From: Candidatus Heimdallarchaeota archaeon
Lineage (GTDB): Archaea > Asgardarchaeota > Heimdallarchaeia > Heimdallarchaeales > Heimdallarchaeaceae
Length of the DNA stretch: 11,370 nt
Assembly (NCBI GenBank): GCA_030628305.1
Contig: DAOVRE010000025.1
Location: 1-11,370 of the forward strand
Direction of reading: 5' to 3'
The notes under the pieces were generated by a model, which saw only the letters and a list, made by a program, of their open reading frames with translations, was not told the origin of the DNA and ran no database searches. The position numbers were made by a program, and so were the translations under genes. Below are positions 1 through 6,595 of the stretch, piece by piece (position 1 is the first letter of the stretch; each line of letters opens with the position of its first letter).

Positions 1-401
1 AAAGGAGAATCACATAACATCCAACTAAGCTGGTCTTCTCCAGTTCCACCAAATCTTGGAGGTATATTTACTAAAATCTGTAAACCTCCATCATCAGCTT
101 GAGTGTTAATGATTTTTATTAAGATTTCACTTAAAATTTTATTGTCTTGTTTTATTCCAATATCTGTTAAAAAGGATAGTTTATGAATAGGGTGAGAAGC
201 ATCATTATGTCTTTTCAATGGTGGATTAGGCCATTTTTGAACTTCTTTAAGCAAAGATTTTATTTGGGGATTATTTATCATCTTCTTTTTAGCTGAAATT
301 ATATCGTTGGATTCAGGGGATTGACCAATTAAATCTAATCTAGTTTTATATTCTACCCATGGTTCTGCATTTAATAACCAATTTAGTATGGAATCATTCA
401 T
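1..401 (-). CDS. N-terminal part of an alpha-toroid family protein of unknown function (often mislabelled NifH)
   Basis: The gene starts with ATG at 401-399 and runs off the left edge, leaving 133 codons. The translation opens MNDSILNWLLNAEPWVEYKT and later shows KRHNDASHPIHKLSFL and NIPPRFGGTGEDQLSWMLCD. From memory, these match a widespread bacterial and archaeal family of about 300 residues. It is often annotated 'nitrogen fixation protein NifH', but it lacks the P-loop and Fe-S cysteines of true NifH. It is usually assigned a terpenoid-cyclase/prenyltransferase-like alpha/alpha-toroid fold. No reaction is known to me, so none is assigned. A TATA-like box centred about 25 nt before the ATG suggests a leaderless transcript of its own. 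The upstream ATG at 413-411 is out of frame and stops after six codons. The family call is fairly sure; the function is unknown. Confidence 0.7.
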   Translation of the reverse strand, partial: MNDSILNWLLNAEPWVEYKTRLDLIGQSPESNDIISAKKKMINNPQIKSLLKEVQKWPNPPLKRHNDASHPIHKLSFLTDIGIKQDNKILSEILIKIINTQADDGGLQILVNIPPRFGGTGEDQLSWMLCDSP

Positions 402-420
402 AGTTTACTTTCATGGTTTT

Positions 421-430
421 CTATATAAAA
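421..430 (-). promoter_or_regulatory. TATA-like box of the alpha-toroid gene, leaderless spacing
   Basis: On the minus strand the sequence reads TTTTATATAG, from 29 to 20 nt before the ATG at 401. Archaeal TATA boxes are centred about 26 nt before the transcription start, so the transcript would begin at or next to the start codon. No Shine-Dalgarno-like sequence lies between the box and the ATG, which fits a leaderless mRNA. This is inference from spacing only. Confidence 0.5.
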
Positions 431-467
431 GTAAGTTGTCAATAAAAAGATGTCAATTTTATACTGT

Positions 468-1031
468 TTAATCTAAACCTACTTCTACCCTTTTTTTCTC
501 GACTGCTTTCATCAATTCCTTTGAAAAAGTAACAAAAGCTTCCTCGACTTTCTCTCCTGTTTTAGCTGAAGTTATGAAAAATGTCTCTTTTGGTAGATTT
601 AATTCCTCGATTATTGCATGTATGCTTTCGTCTGAAACTGATACTTGTTCTTTCAAATCTGCTTTGTTTCCAATCAAGAAATAAATCACGTCTTCTTCAA
701 CTGCATCTAGATCCTTCTTCCATGCTTTTACTGAAGCTAATGTATTTTCTCTTGTCAAATCAAATACTAGAAAACAACCTCTCGAACCACGATAGAATTT
801 CTCCCTGACTGAAGCAAATCTTTCTTGTCCCCCAATATCGCTTATAAGAAACAGAACTTCATCATTTCCTACAAAGAGTTGTTTACTTAGGATGTCGACA
901 CCAATTGTCATTAAATATGAAGATTGAAATCTATTATGTACAAATCTTGTGATAAGGGAGCTTTTTCCTACCCCCGGGTCTCCAAGTAAAACAATCTTGA
1001 AGATATATTTCTTGCCCTGTTCTTCTGTCAT
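468..1031 (-). CDS. Ras/Rab-superfamily small GTPase, Asgard type
   Basis: This is a single-domain small GTPase of 187 residues, the usual size for Ras/Rab proteins. G1 is GDPGVGKSS (17-25), the likely switch I threonine is T42 in MTIGVD, G3 is DIGGQE (65-70), G4 is NKAD (122-125) and G5 is TSAK (154-157). The glutamine that positions the hydrolytic water in Ras/Rab is kept (Q69). However, the usual WDTAGQE reads SDIGGQE, so the Trp and the Thr-Ala of switch II are replaced. The C-terminus (VEKKRVEVGLD) has no cysteine, so there is no prenylation site of the eukaryotic kind. Such GTPases are expanded in Asgard archaea, and this is the strongest lineage marker here. The partner and process are unknown. 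A GGGG-rich ribosome-binding stretch (1038-1041) lies 6 nt before the ATG. The HIT gene ends 72 bp upstream on the same strand. A T5 run at about 444-448 may help end the transcript. Confidence 0.9.
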   Translation of the reverse strand: MTEEQGKKYIFKIVLLGDPGVGKSSLITRFVHNRFQSSYLMTIGVDILSKQLFVGNDEVLFLISDIGGQERFASVREKFYRGSRGCFLVFDLTRENTLASVKAWKKDLDAVEEDVIYFLIGNKADLKEQVSVSDESIHAIIEELNLPKETFFITSAKTGEKVEEAFVTFSKELMKAVEKKRVEVGLD

Positions 1032-1103
1032 TATTTTCCCCTTTTCATCCTTATATTATTGTATTTTTATTAAGTTTTCTGCTCTATTTTTCTGTAATTC
1101 TGT

Positions 1104-1508
1104 TTATTCTACAAATCTAGTCATTAGATCATTTGCTAGCTCTTCATCAAACTCTATCCTTGGTGGGAATTCTATCACCCCATCATCAGGATATCGTGGA
1201 ATTAGATGAAAGTGTATGTGAAAGATTACCTGCCCCGCATCTTCACCATTGCTTTGTATGATATTTATTCCTGTTGCACTTGTAACTTCTTTTAATTTTC
1301 TTACTATTTTAGGTAGTTTCATCATAAAGTCCGTATTTTCCTCTTTTAGTTCATACATGTCAGTTATGTGTTTTTTTGGTATGAAAAGTGTGTGTCCTCT
1401 TGCAATGGGATAGATATCAAGGAAAACAAGGACTTCATCATCCTCATATAGAGTATTATTGGGGATTTCTCCTCTCACAATTTTACAGAAAATACAATCA
1501 TCATTCAT
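1104..1508 (-). CDS. HIT-domain nucleotide hydrolase, zinc-containing, HINT/Fhit-like
   Basis: The 134-residue protein spans one HIT domain. The signature HIHFHLI (97-103) carries the three histidines, with the middle one (H99) the expected nucleophile that forms a nucleotidyl intermediate. C5 and C8 in CIFC, with H47 in PKKHI and probably H97, match the zinc site of bacterial and archaeal HIT proteins. The family removes groups from purine nucleoside phosphates (phosphoramidates, dinucleoside polyphosphates), and the natural substrate is usually unclear. The residue after GQ, often Ser, Thr or Glu in GQ-x-V-x-H, is here Val (V94), so phosphate contacts may differ. The protein should be cytosolic. 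It lies 74 bp after the GHMP kinase and 72 bp before the GTPase on the same strand, so cotranscription is possible. No clear TATA box sits at leaderless distance before its ATG. Confidence 0.9.
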   Translation of the reverse strand: MNDDCIFCKIVRGEIPNNTLYEDDEVLVFLDIYPIARGHTLFIPKKHITDMYELKEENTDFMMKLPKIVRKLKEVTSATGINIIQSNGEDAGQVIFHIHFHLIPRYPDDGVIEFPPRIEFDEELANDLMTRFVE

Positions 1509-1582
1509 TCTAAACTAACTCTTCTTTTCTCTAAAGATTGAGGGGGTCTTTTTCAGTTTTTTGCCTACTAAACTTAATTTAG

Positions 1583-2647
1583 TTACTTGGCTGAGATTTC
1601 TAACCCTCTATCTTGTTGCATCAAATAAGCTACTCCGCCATGTTCATTAATTGTTTTCATAACTTCTTCTTCACTATTTGGAGCATATGCTAAAAATGAC
1701 CCACCATTTCCACTCCCCATCAATTTGCACCCCAGAGCACCAGCATCATTAGCATAAAGTATCAATTCCTGCATTTTAGGCGTGACATTTTCTAGATATT
1801 CCTTTTGGATACGATGATGTTGGTTCAGTAGTTCTGCAAATCGGTTCTTGTTCCCCCCATTATTTTTCAGTAAATCATAACCTGCTCTTACTACATCTCT
1901 GATTCCTATAATCCCAAGTAGTCTCCTTAATCCAACACTTTCCTTTTCTTGGTATTCTTCCTTGACTATTCCGATCGGATAATCTAGTAGATTGAAATTT
2001 TGGTCTATCTTTTTCATCAAATTTATTCCTTCATTTATCTCCTTCTTTCTAACCATCAGAGTTTGAATTGTTTCCTTCTGCTTCAAAGTATCTCCTATAA
2101 TTAGCCCATCTAATTTAACATTCAGTCTTTCGAAGTTATATTGACCTCTGCATTCAAGATAAATGATGTCCCCCAATACACTTGCAAAATGATCCATCAT
2201 CCCCCCAGCCTGGTTCAGATTTATCACCTCTGCTAAATAAGCTTGTTTCGCAAGTTCTTTATCAGAAGAATTTACTCCCGCGGCTTTATCAAAAAATGCT
2301 ACTAATGCTGCACAAAAAGCTGATGAAGAAGAAAGTCCCTTACCCATTGATAAACTCGATTTAACCTCTATTTTTGCTCCAAATGATTTAGGCAACCGTT
2401 TTTGATACATGTTAAACGCAGAAAAAATATAATCTTTCTTTGATTTTATTGACTGGTTCTTATTTTCAAATTCTATCGCTTTTTCTAAATCTGTTAAATT
2501 GATGCGAATAGTATTGTCATTTGTTATTTTTCCTGATACATTTATTCTATTATCAATTGCTAAAGTGATAACTTCTAGACCCATATAGTCTACATCCTCA
2601 CCAAAAAGACAAACCCTTCCCGGTATTGAAATGTAAATTTCCTTCAT
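1583..2647 (-). CDS. GHMP-superfamily sugar kinase, galactokinase-like, substrate uncertain
   Basis: The 354-residue protein carries all three GHMP motifs. Motif 1 is PGRVCLFGEDVDYMG (9-23), corresponding to galactokinase PGRVNLIGEHTDYNG. Motif 2 is LSMGKGLSSSSA (99-110), the phosphate-binding loop. Motif 3 is GSGNGG (311-316). GGMMDHFASVLG (148-159) aligns with galactokinase GIMDQF-VS-LG, making D152 the likely catalytic base. This supports an ATP-dependent sugar kinase of the galactokinase branch rather than mevalonate or homoserine kinase. The sugar-contacting His of motif 1 (EHxD) is Asp here (E17-D18-V19-D20), so the substrate may not be galactose. The start lies 1 nt after the stop of the amidohydrolase, so translation is probably coupled and the two proteins may share a pathway. 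Specificity cannot be read from the sequence. Confidence 0.85.
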   Translation of the reverse strand: MKEIYISIPGRVCLFGEDVDYMGLEVITLAIDNRINVSGKITNDNTIRINLTDLEKAIEFENKNQSIKSKKDYIFSAFNMYQKRLPKSFGAKIEVKSSLSMGKGLSSSSAFCAALVAFFDKAAGVNSSDKELAKQAYLAEVINLNQAGGMMDHFASVLGDIIYLECRGQYNFERLNVKLDGLIIGDTLKQKETIQTLMVRKKEINEGINLMKKIDQNFNLLDYPIGIVKEEYQEKESVGLRRLLGIIGIRDVVRAGYDLLKNNGGNKNRFAELLNQHHRIQKEYLENVTPKMQELILYANDAGALGCKLMGSGNGGSFLAYAPNSEEEVMKTINEHGGVAYLMQQDRGLEISAK

Positions 2648-2648
2648 C

Positions 2649-3989
2649 TTAATGAGACCACTTTTCTTTGTATTGATTGGCTTTGTTCTTTAAGCTTTCA
2701 AAGTCAAAAGTGTTGAATTTGTTGTTTTGATAGATAATTTTTCCATCTATCATAGTCATACTCACATCTTTGCCAGATGCAGAATATACCACGTGAGATA
2801 TAGGATCATAAATTGGGATAGCATCGATAACATCAATATCAATTTGAATAACATCAGCCCTTTTCCCTTTTTCAATGGAACCAATCTCTTTGTCCCAATT
2901 TAAAGCTCTTGCCCCATCTATTGTGCCCATTCTCAATACTTGTTTTGCTGGAAGCAATCTTTCATCCAAATGCTTCACTTTCTGTAGAAAGGTCGCTAAG
3001 CGCATTTCTCTGAACATGTCAAGATTATTGTTACACGGAGCACCGTCTGTTCCTAGCCCTACAATTATTCCAAGATTCAGATGTTTCTTTACGTCACAAA
3101 TCCCTGAAGCTAGTTTACAATTACTTGATGGGTTATGCGTAAGCCTTGTATCCGTTTCTTTCATTATGGTGTACTCTTCCTCGTCTAGCCAAATCCCATG
3201 TGCAATAATTGTTTCGGAACCCAAAGCCCCCACATCCTTTAGTGCTCTGATGTAAGAGGTTTTGTAATATTTTTCTACTTCTTTACATTCAACTTGTGAT
3301 TCTGAAGCATGTGTGTGAATCATTAAATCATCATATCGATGTTGTGTTTCAACAATGCCTTTCATCAACTCTGGAGAACAAGAAAGCAAGAATCTAGCAT
3401 TTAGTGTATATTTAATTCTCTCATTATGCGTATAATGAAAATTTGTAATTTGTTGATTTATAGTTTCAATTATTTCATCTGCACTTTCTATGCGTTCAGT
3501 TGGTGAGGATGGGTTAACATCCATTAGCATTTGACCTATTCTGGTTCTAATACCTGTTTCAATTGCACTATTTATCCCTGATTCTGCATTACTAGAAGAT
3601 AACATGTCGTTTGCGGTTGTTGTTCCTGTTCGAATCATTTCAGCGAAACCAAGCAAAGAAGAAGTATGCACGTCATCAGCTGTAAAATCTGATTCACCAG
3701 GAATAACGACTTTTTCCAACCAATCAAGTAAAGCTAAATCATCTGCTTTGCCTCTTAGTAAAGTTTGAACGCTATGAGAATGTGTGTTAACTAATCCCGG
3801 CATAAGAATCTTGTTTTCACCAGAAATAATTGATGTTGCAGAATAATCTTTGTGAATTTCCTTCTTAGTACCTACAGCTACAATCTCACCGCCTACTACT
3901 AAGATTGCTGCATCCTTCAAAACAGAATTTGAAGGGTTGCTTGTAATTAAATAATCAGCTTCAATTATTGTATCTTTCACTCTTATCAA
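2649..3989 (-). CDS. Atz/Trz-family amidohydrolase; probable adenosine/SAH/MTA-type nucleoside deaminase
   Basis: The 446-residue protein is of normal length for the chlorohydrolase/deaminase branch of the amidohydrolase superfamily. The expected single-metal site is visible: NTHSH (H70, H72), IHTHASES (H227, with E230 as proton shuttle), AHGIWL (H264) and GTDGA (D315). HNPSSN (285-290) and the NNNLDMFREM stretch after D315 are typical of the MtaD/SAH deaminase/5'-deoxyadenosine deaminase group. The likely reaction is hydrolytic removal of the 6-amino group of adenosine-type nucleosides left over from SAM chemistry. Guanine deaminase or another N-heterocycle hydrolase is possible. The initiator is TTG (3989-3987); no ATG lies upstream before an in-frame stop, and GTG at codon 4 is the alternative. 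A TATA-like element about 24 nt upstream fits a leaderless start. The GHMP kinase follows after 1 nt. Confidence 0.8.
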   Translation of the reverse strand: MIRVKDTIIEADYLITSNPSNSVLKDAAILVVGGEIVAVGTKKEIHKDYSATSIISGENKILMPGLVNTHSHSVQTLLRGKADDLALLDWLEKVVIPGESDFTADDVHTSSLLGFAEMIRTGTTTANDMLSSSNAESGINSAIETGIRTRIGQMLMDVNPSSPTERIESADEIIETINQQITNFHYTHNERIKYTLNARFLLSCSPELMKGIVETQHRYDDLMIHTHASESQVECKEVEKYYKTSYIRALKDVGALGSETIIAHGIWLDEEEYTIMKETDTRLTHNPSSNCKLASGICDVKKHLNLGIIVGLGTDGAPCNNNLDMFREMRLATFLQKVKHLDERLLPAKQVLRMGTIDGARALNWDKEIGSIEKGKRADVIQIDIDVIDAIPIYDPISHVVYSASGKDVSMTMIDGKIIYQNNKFNTFDFESLKNKANQYKEKWSH

Positions 3990-4054
3990 AACACTAATCG
4001 GGAATATCTTAATAAATTCTATTTTTTAGTTGTAATTAAAGGAGAATATATCTC
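3990..4054. promoter_or_regulatory. Divergent promoter region between the deaminase and the uracil-DNA glycosylase
   Basis: Sixty-five bases separate two divergent starts. An A/T-only core, TTAATAAAT on plus and ATTTATTAA on minus (4009-4017), is TATA-like in both directions. Read on minus, it is centred about 24 nt before the TTG at 3989. Read on plus, it would place a start near 4038-4040, just at the ribosome-binding site of the glycosylase gene. The two genes may therefore share or compete for this element. The evidence is spacing and composition only. Confidence 0.4.
4038..4044 (+). promoter_or_regulatory. Shine-Dalgarno site of the uracil-DNA glycosylase gene
   Basis: AAAGGAG lies 10 nt before the ATG at 4055 and fixes that start. 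It is one of only two clear purine-rich ribosome-binding sites in the window, the other preceding the MFS gene. Confidence 0.65.
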
Positions 4055-4687
4055 ATGGATGAGAAACTTGCAGAACTGACCTCCGAGATTAAAAAATGTG
4101 AAGCTTGCCATCTTAAAGAAAATAGGATCCAAGTTGTTCCAGGGGCATATGGTCCTAAGAATAGCTTGTGTTTTATTGGAGAAGCCCCTGGGTTTTATGA
4201 AGATAGGGATGGGGTGCCTTTTGTTGGAAGATCGGGAAAGTTACTGGATAAAATGCTAGATAGTATTGGTTTTTCACGAAAAGATGTGAGTATTCTCAAT
4301 GTTGTAAAATGTCGTCCAACAGATGAAAACAGAGATAATAGAACACCCAAGGAATCTGAACTGAGGTTTTGTGGGGATAGGTGGTTGTTTAAGCAGCTAA
4401 AATTCTTGAACCCCAAGCTAATTGTTACTTTAGGAGGCATATCATTAAAATTCTTTTTTCCATCAGCAAGAGTAACGAAAAGCGCTGGAAGTACTTTAAC
4501 ACTTGAAGGAGGGTATTCAGTCTTTGCTACATTTCATCCAGCGTATATTCTTCGGAATTACAACAAAATAGAAGAGTATAGTTCTCACTTTCAAAAGATA
4601 GTTGAAGTTTATAACAAAGCTAATGGGGAAAAATCAACAAGAAAATCCAAACGAAGCGAGCAGAAATCACTAACAGATTTCATTTGA
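4055..4687 (+). CDS. Family 4 uracil-DNA glycosylase with 4Fe-4S cluster and C-terminal PIP motif
   Basis: The 210-residue enzyme removes uracil from DNA at the start of base excision repair. Motif A is GEAPGFYED (42-50), with VPFVGRSGKLLD following (54-65). NVVKCRP (82-88) and NRTP...C106 form the middle signature, and FHPAYILR near residue 165 is the C-terminal catalytic loop. C15, C18, C86 and C106 are placed as the four cluster ligands of family 4 enzymes. After the domain comes a Lys/Arg/Ser-rich linker and the final residues QKSLTDFI (203-210). These fit the PCNA-interacting pattern QxxLxxF plus hydrophobic, so the enzyme is probably tethered to the sliding clamp, as reported for an archaeal (Pyrobaculum) homologue. 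An AAAGGAG site supports the start. The phosphohexomutase follows after 41 bp without an evident functional link. Confidence 0.93.
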   Translation: MDEKLAELTSEIKKCEACHLKENRIQVVPGAYGPKNSLCFIGEAPGFYEDRDGVPFVGRSGKLLDKMLDSIGFSRKDVSILNVVKCRPTDENRDNRTPKESELRFCGDRWLFKQLKFLNPKLIVTLGGISLKFFFPSARVTKSAGSTLTLEGGYSVFATFHPAYILRNYNKIEEYSSHFQKIVEVYNKANGEKSTRKSKRSEQKSLTDFI

Positions 4688-4728
4688 GCATGGTTTATTT
4701 CTGAAAAATTTACTAGAATACTTCGTTG

Positions 4729-6159
4729 ATGAAAAAAGTTATATTACGTGATGAGACCCTAGAATTAATGAATAAGAGGAAGAAGCTTTTTGGTACAGCT
4801 GGTATTAGAGGTCCTTACGGTGTAAAAGTAACAGCTGAACTTGTTATTGGTTTAAGTCAAGTACTTGTTGATCAATACAATGGTGAAGGAATTTTGGTTG
4901 CACATGATGCCAGAACTTCTTCAGAGGCTTTAGGTCAAAGTGCTTGTTCTGCTATTTCACTAGCTGGAGGAAAAGTATATTCAGTTGGATTGTGCACTTT
5001 TCCTGTAATTGCGAATTTAACTTGTGATGAAAAACACAGTGTTGCCATATATATTACTGCATCACACAACCCTCCACAAGACAACGGAATTAAGGTGTTA
5101 AGAAATGGAAGAGAATTTATCCAAGAGGAACAAGAAAAAATAGAAAGTGAATTGGAAAAAAGATCAAACAAAAACAAATTATTCAACTATGTAAGTTGGG
5201 ATAAAATTCTACCACAGAGCAAAATATCCAATGCTAATGAAACATATAGTAAACGAATTATAAATAAACTAGATTTTCATGGAGATGGTAAAAAAATCAT
5301 TCTAGATTGTGCTAATGGACCTATGTCTGATTTAGCTCCTAAGCTTCTTTCCAAACTTGGCTTTCAAGTCACGACAATTAATTCACACATTGATGGACAT
5401 TTTCCTGGTCGTTTGGCTGAACCTAGCCCTGCTAATCTAGGAACATTGTTAGAATTATGCAGAGAAAACAAGACTATGGGAGTGGCTTTCGATGGAGATG
5501 GAGATAGAATTGCAGTTATTGATGAATCTGGTGAGTTTGTTGAACTCTCGAGAATGAACGCCCTACTAGCAACATTTGCTATAGAGGAAGAAGGACCCGG
5601 AAACATTATTGTAAGTATAGATTCTTCAACGACTATCGATAAAACTGTCGACAAAATCGGTGCGACAACAATTAGAACAAATTTAGGGGAACTTCACGGC
5701 AAAATAACTGAACTAACAGAGAAAAACGAAAAAGTAATCTTCGCCGCTGAACCATGGAAGCCAATATTTCCTTCCTGGGGTTTCTGGATAGATGGATTAT
5801 TTGCAATGGTGAAATTGTTGAAAGTGATTACATCGCGCAAAACCACTGTTTCTGGCATCATGAGGGACGTTCCAAACCATATTGCTGAGAGAAAAGCTTA
5901 CATGGTCGATTCTGAGGATGTTCTAACAATATTTGAAGAGTGTAAAGAGAAGCTAATTGAGAGAATGAAAAATCAGGAAGGAAGAGAGTTAACGATAGAT
6001 GGTCTTAGATATGATTTGAATGATGGCACATGGATATTAATAAGAAAATCAGGAACAGAACCAAAAATTAGGATATACTACGAATCACCAACAACGGAAA
6101 GATTCAAATGGGTAGAGCAAATCGTTAAAGAACTTGAAGATATTATTATGAAAAAGTGA
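4729..6159 (+). CDS. Phosphohexomutase: phosphomannomutase/phosphoglucosamine mutase family, archaeal type
   Basis: The 476-residue protein belongs to the alpha-D-phosphohexomutase family and should interconvert 1- and 6-phosphates of glucosamine, mannose or glucose. It would feed nucleotide-sugar and glycan synthesis in the cytosol. The four signature elements are present: FGTAGIRG near residue 21; TASHNPP (110-116) with phosphoserine S112; the metal loop DGDGDR (255-260); and the phosphate loop KSGTEPK (440-446). The sugar-binding loop reads AEPWKPIFPSWGFW from residue 340, an archaeal variant of GExSGH, so specificity among GlcN, Man and Glc is open. A TTG directly precedes the ATG and would add one residue. 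I chose ATG at 4729 because it is the stronger codon and no ribosome-binding site favours TTG. The membrane-protein gene starts 6 nt downstream, indicating an operon. Confidence 0.9.
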   Translation: MKKVILRDETLELMNKRKKLFGTAGIRGPYGVKVTAELVIGLSQVLVDQYNGEGILVAHDARTSSEALGQSACSAISLAGGKVYSVGLCTFPVIANLTCDEKHSVAIYITASHNPPQDNGIKVLRNGREFIQEEQEKIESELEKRSNKNKLFNYVSWDKILPQSKISNANETYSKRIINKLDFHGDGKKIILDCANGPMSDLAPKLLSKLGFQVTTINSHIDGHFPGRLAEPSPANLGTLLELCRENKTMGVAFDGDGDRIAVIDESGEFVELSRMNALLATFAIEEEGPGNIIVSIDSSTTIDKTVDKIGATTIRTNLGELHGKITELTEKNEKVIFAAEPWKPIFPSWGFWIDGLFAMVKLLKVITSRKTTVSGIMRDVPNHIAERKAYMVDSEDVLTIFEECKEKLIERMKNQEGRELTIDGLRYDLNDGTWILIRKSGTEPKIRIYYESPTTERFKWVEQIVKELEDIIMKK

Positions 6160-6165
6160 TTGCTA

Positions 6166-6543
6166 ATGGTATCAGAAATTATGCAAAACGAAGTAAGACT
6201 AACGAATGAAAGGTTAAGGATTTCCATTTTCATCCTACTATTCTGGGTAATTATCACTACATTAGATGTTACAGGAGCTATTGGTTTAAGAGAGAACAAT
6301 ATTGGGTTTTTAACATATGCAATTATTGCCTCAACTGCAATTATTATGCTATTATTGAGTTTGGGGATACAAATTGAGCCTTTAGTAAATGGGATGATTA
6401 AAAATCGGAAAGACATCGATAAATTCTGGGAAAGTCAAAAAGAGTTAAAACCAGACATCAAGAAGCGAACATTAGCAAGCGAGATTCTTCTTATCATTGC
6501 TGTACTATTAATGATGACATCACTGTTATTTATTGTAGTATAA
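6166..6543 (+). CDS. Small three-helix membrane protein of unknown function
   Basis: I do not recognise this family. From the ATG at 6166 it has 125 residues and three hydrophobic segments, at about 18-36 (ISIFILLFWVIITTLDVTG), 46-68 (a second, from the IGFLTYAIIAST stretch) and 105-125 (SEILLIIAVLLMMTSLLFIVV). The last segment ends the protein. A charged loop of about 35 residues with many Lys, Asp and Glu lies between helices 2 and 3. A TTG two codons upstream (6160) is an alternative start that would directly abut the mutase stop. The AAAGTGA at the mutase 3' end can act as a weak ribosome-binding site, so translation is probably coupled to the mutase. The nucleotidyltransferase follows 52 bp later. 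A scaffold or small integral subunit is conceivable, but nothing in the sequence shows it. Confidence 0.75.
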   Translation: MVSEIMQNEVRLTNERLRISIFILLFWVIITTLDVTGAIGLRENNIGFLTYAIIASTAIIMLLLSLGIQIEPLVNGMIKNRKDIDKFWESQKELKPDIKKRTLASEILLIIAVLLMMTSLLFIVV

Positions 6544-6595
6544 AATTATCCTTAGAAAAATTGTACAAAACACGATCAACTGAGAGTTATTAGTA

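Noticed and set aside
1567..1583. Inverted repeat ACTAAA-CTTAA-TTTAGT after the kinase as a terminator
   Set aside because: On the transcribed (minus) strand it is followed by an A-rich stretch, not T-rich, so readthrough into the HIT gene is as likely.
2875..3255. 126-codon plus-strand ORF opposite the deaminase
   Set aside because: It lies wholly antisense to conserved catalytic motifs, with no ribosome-binding site or domain.
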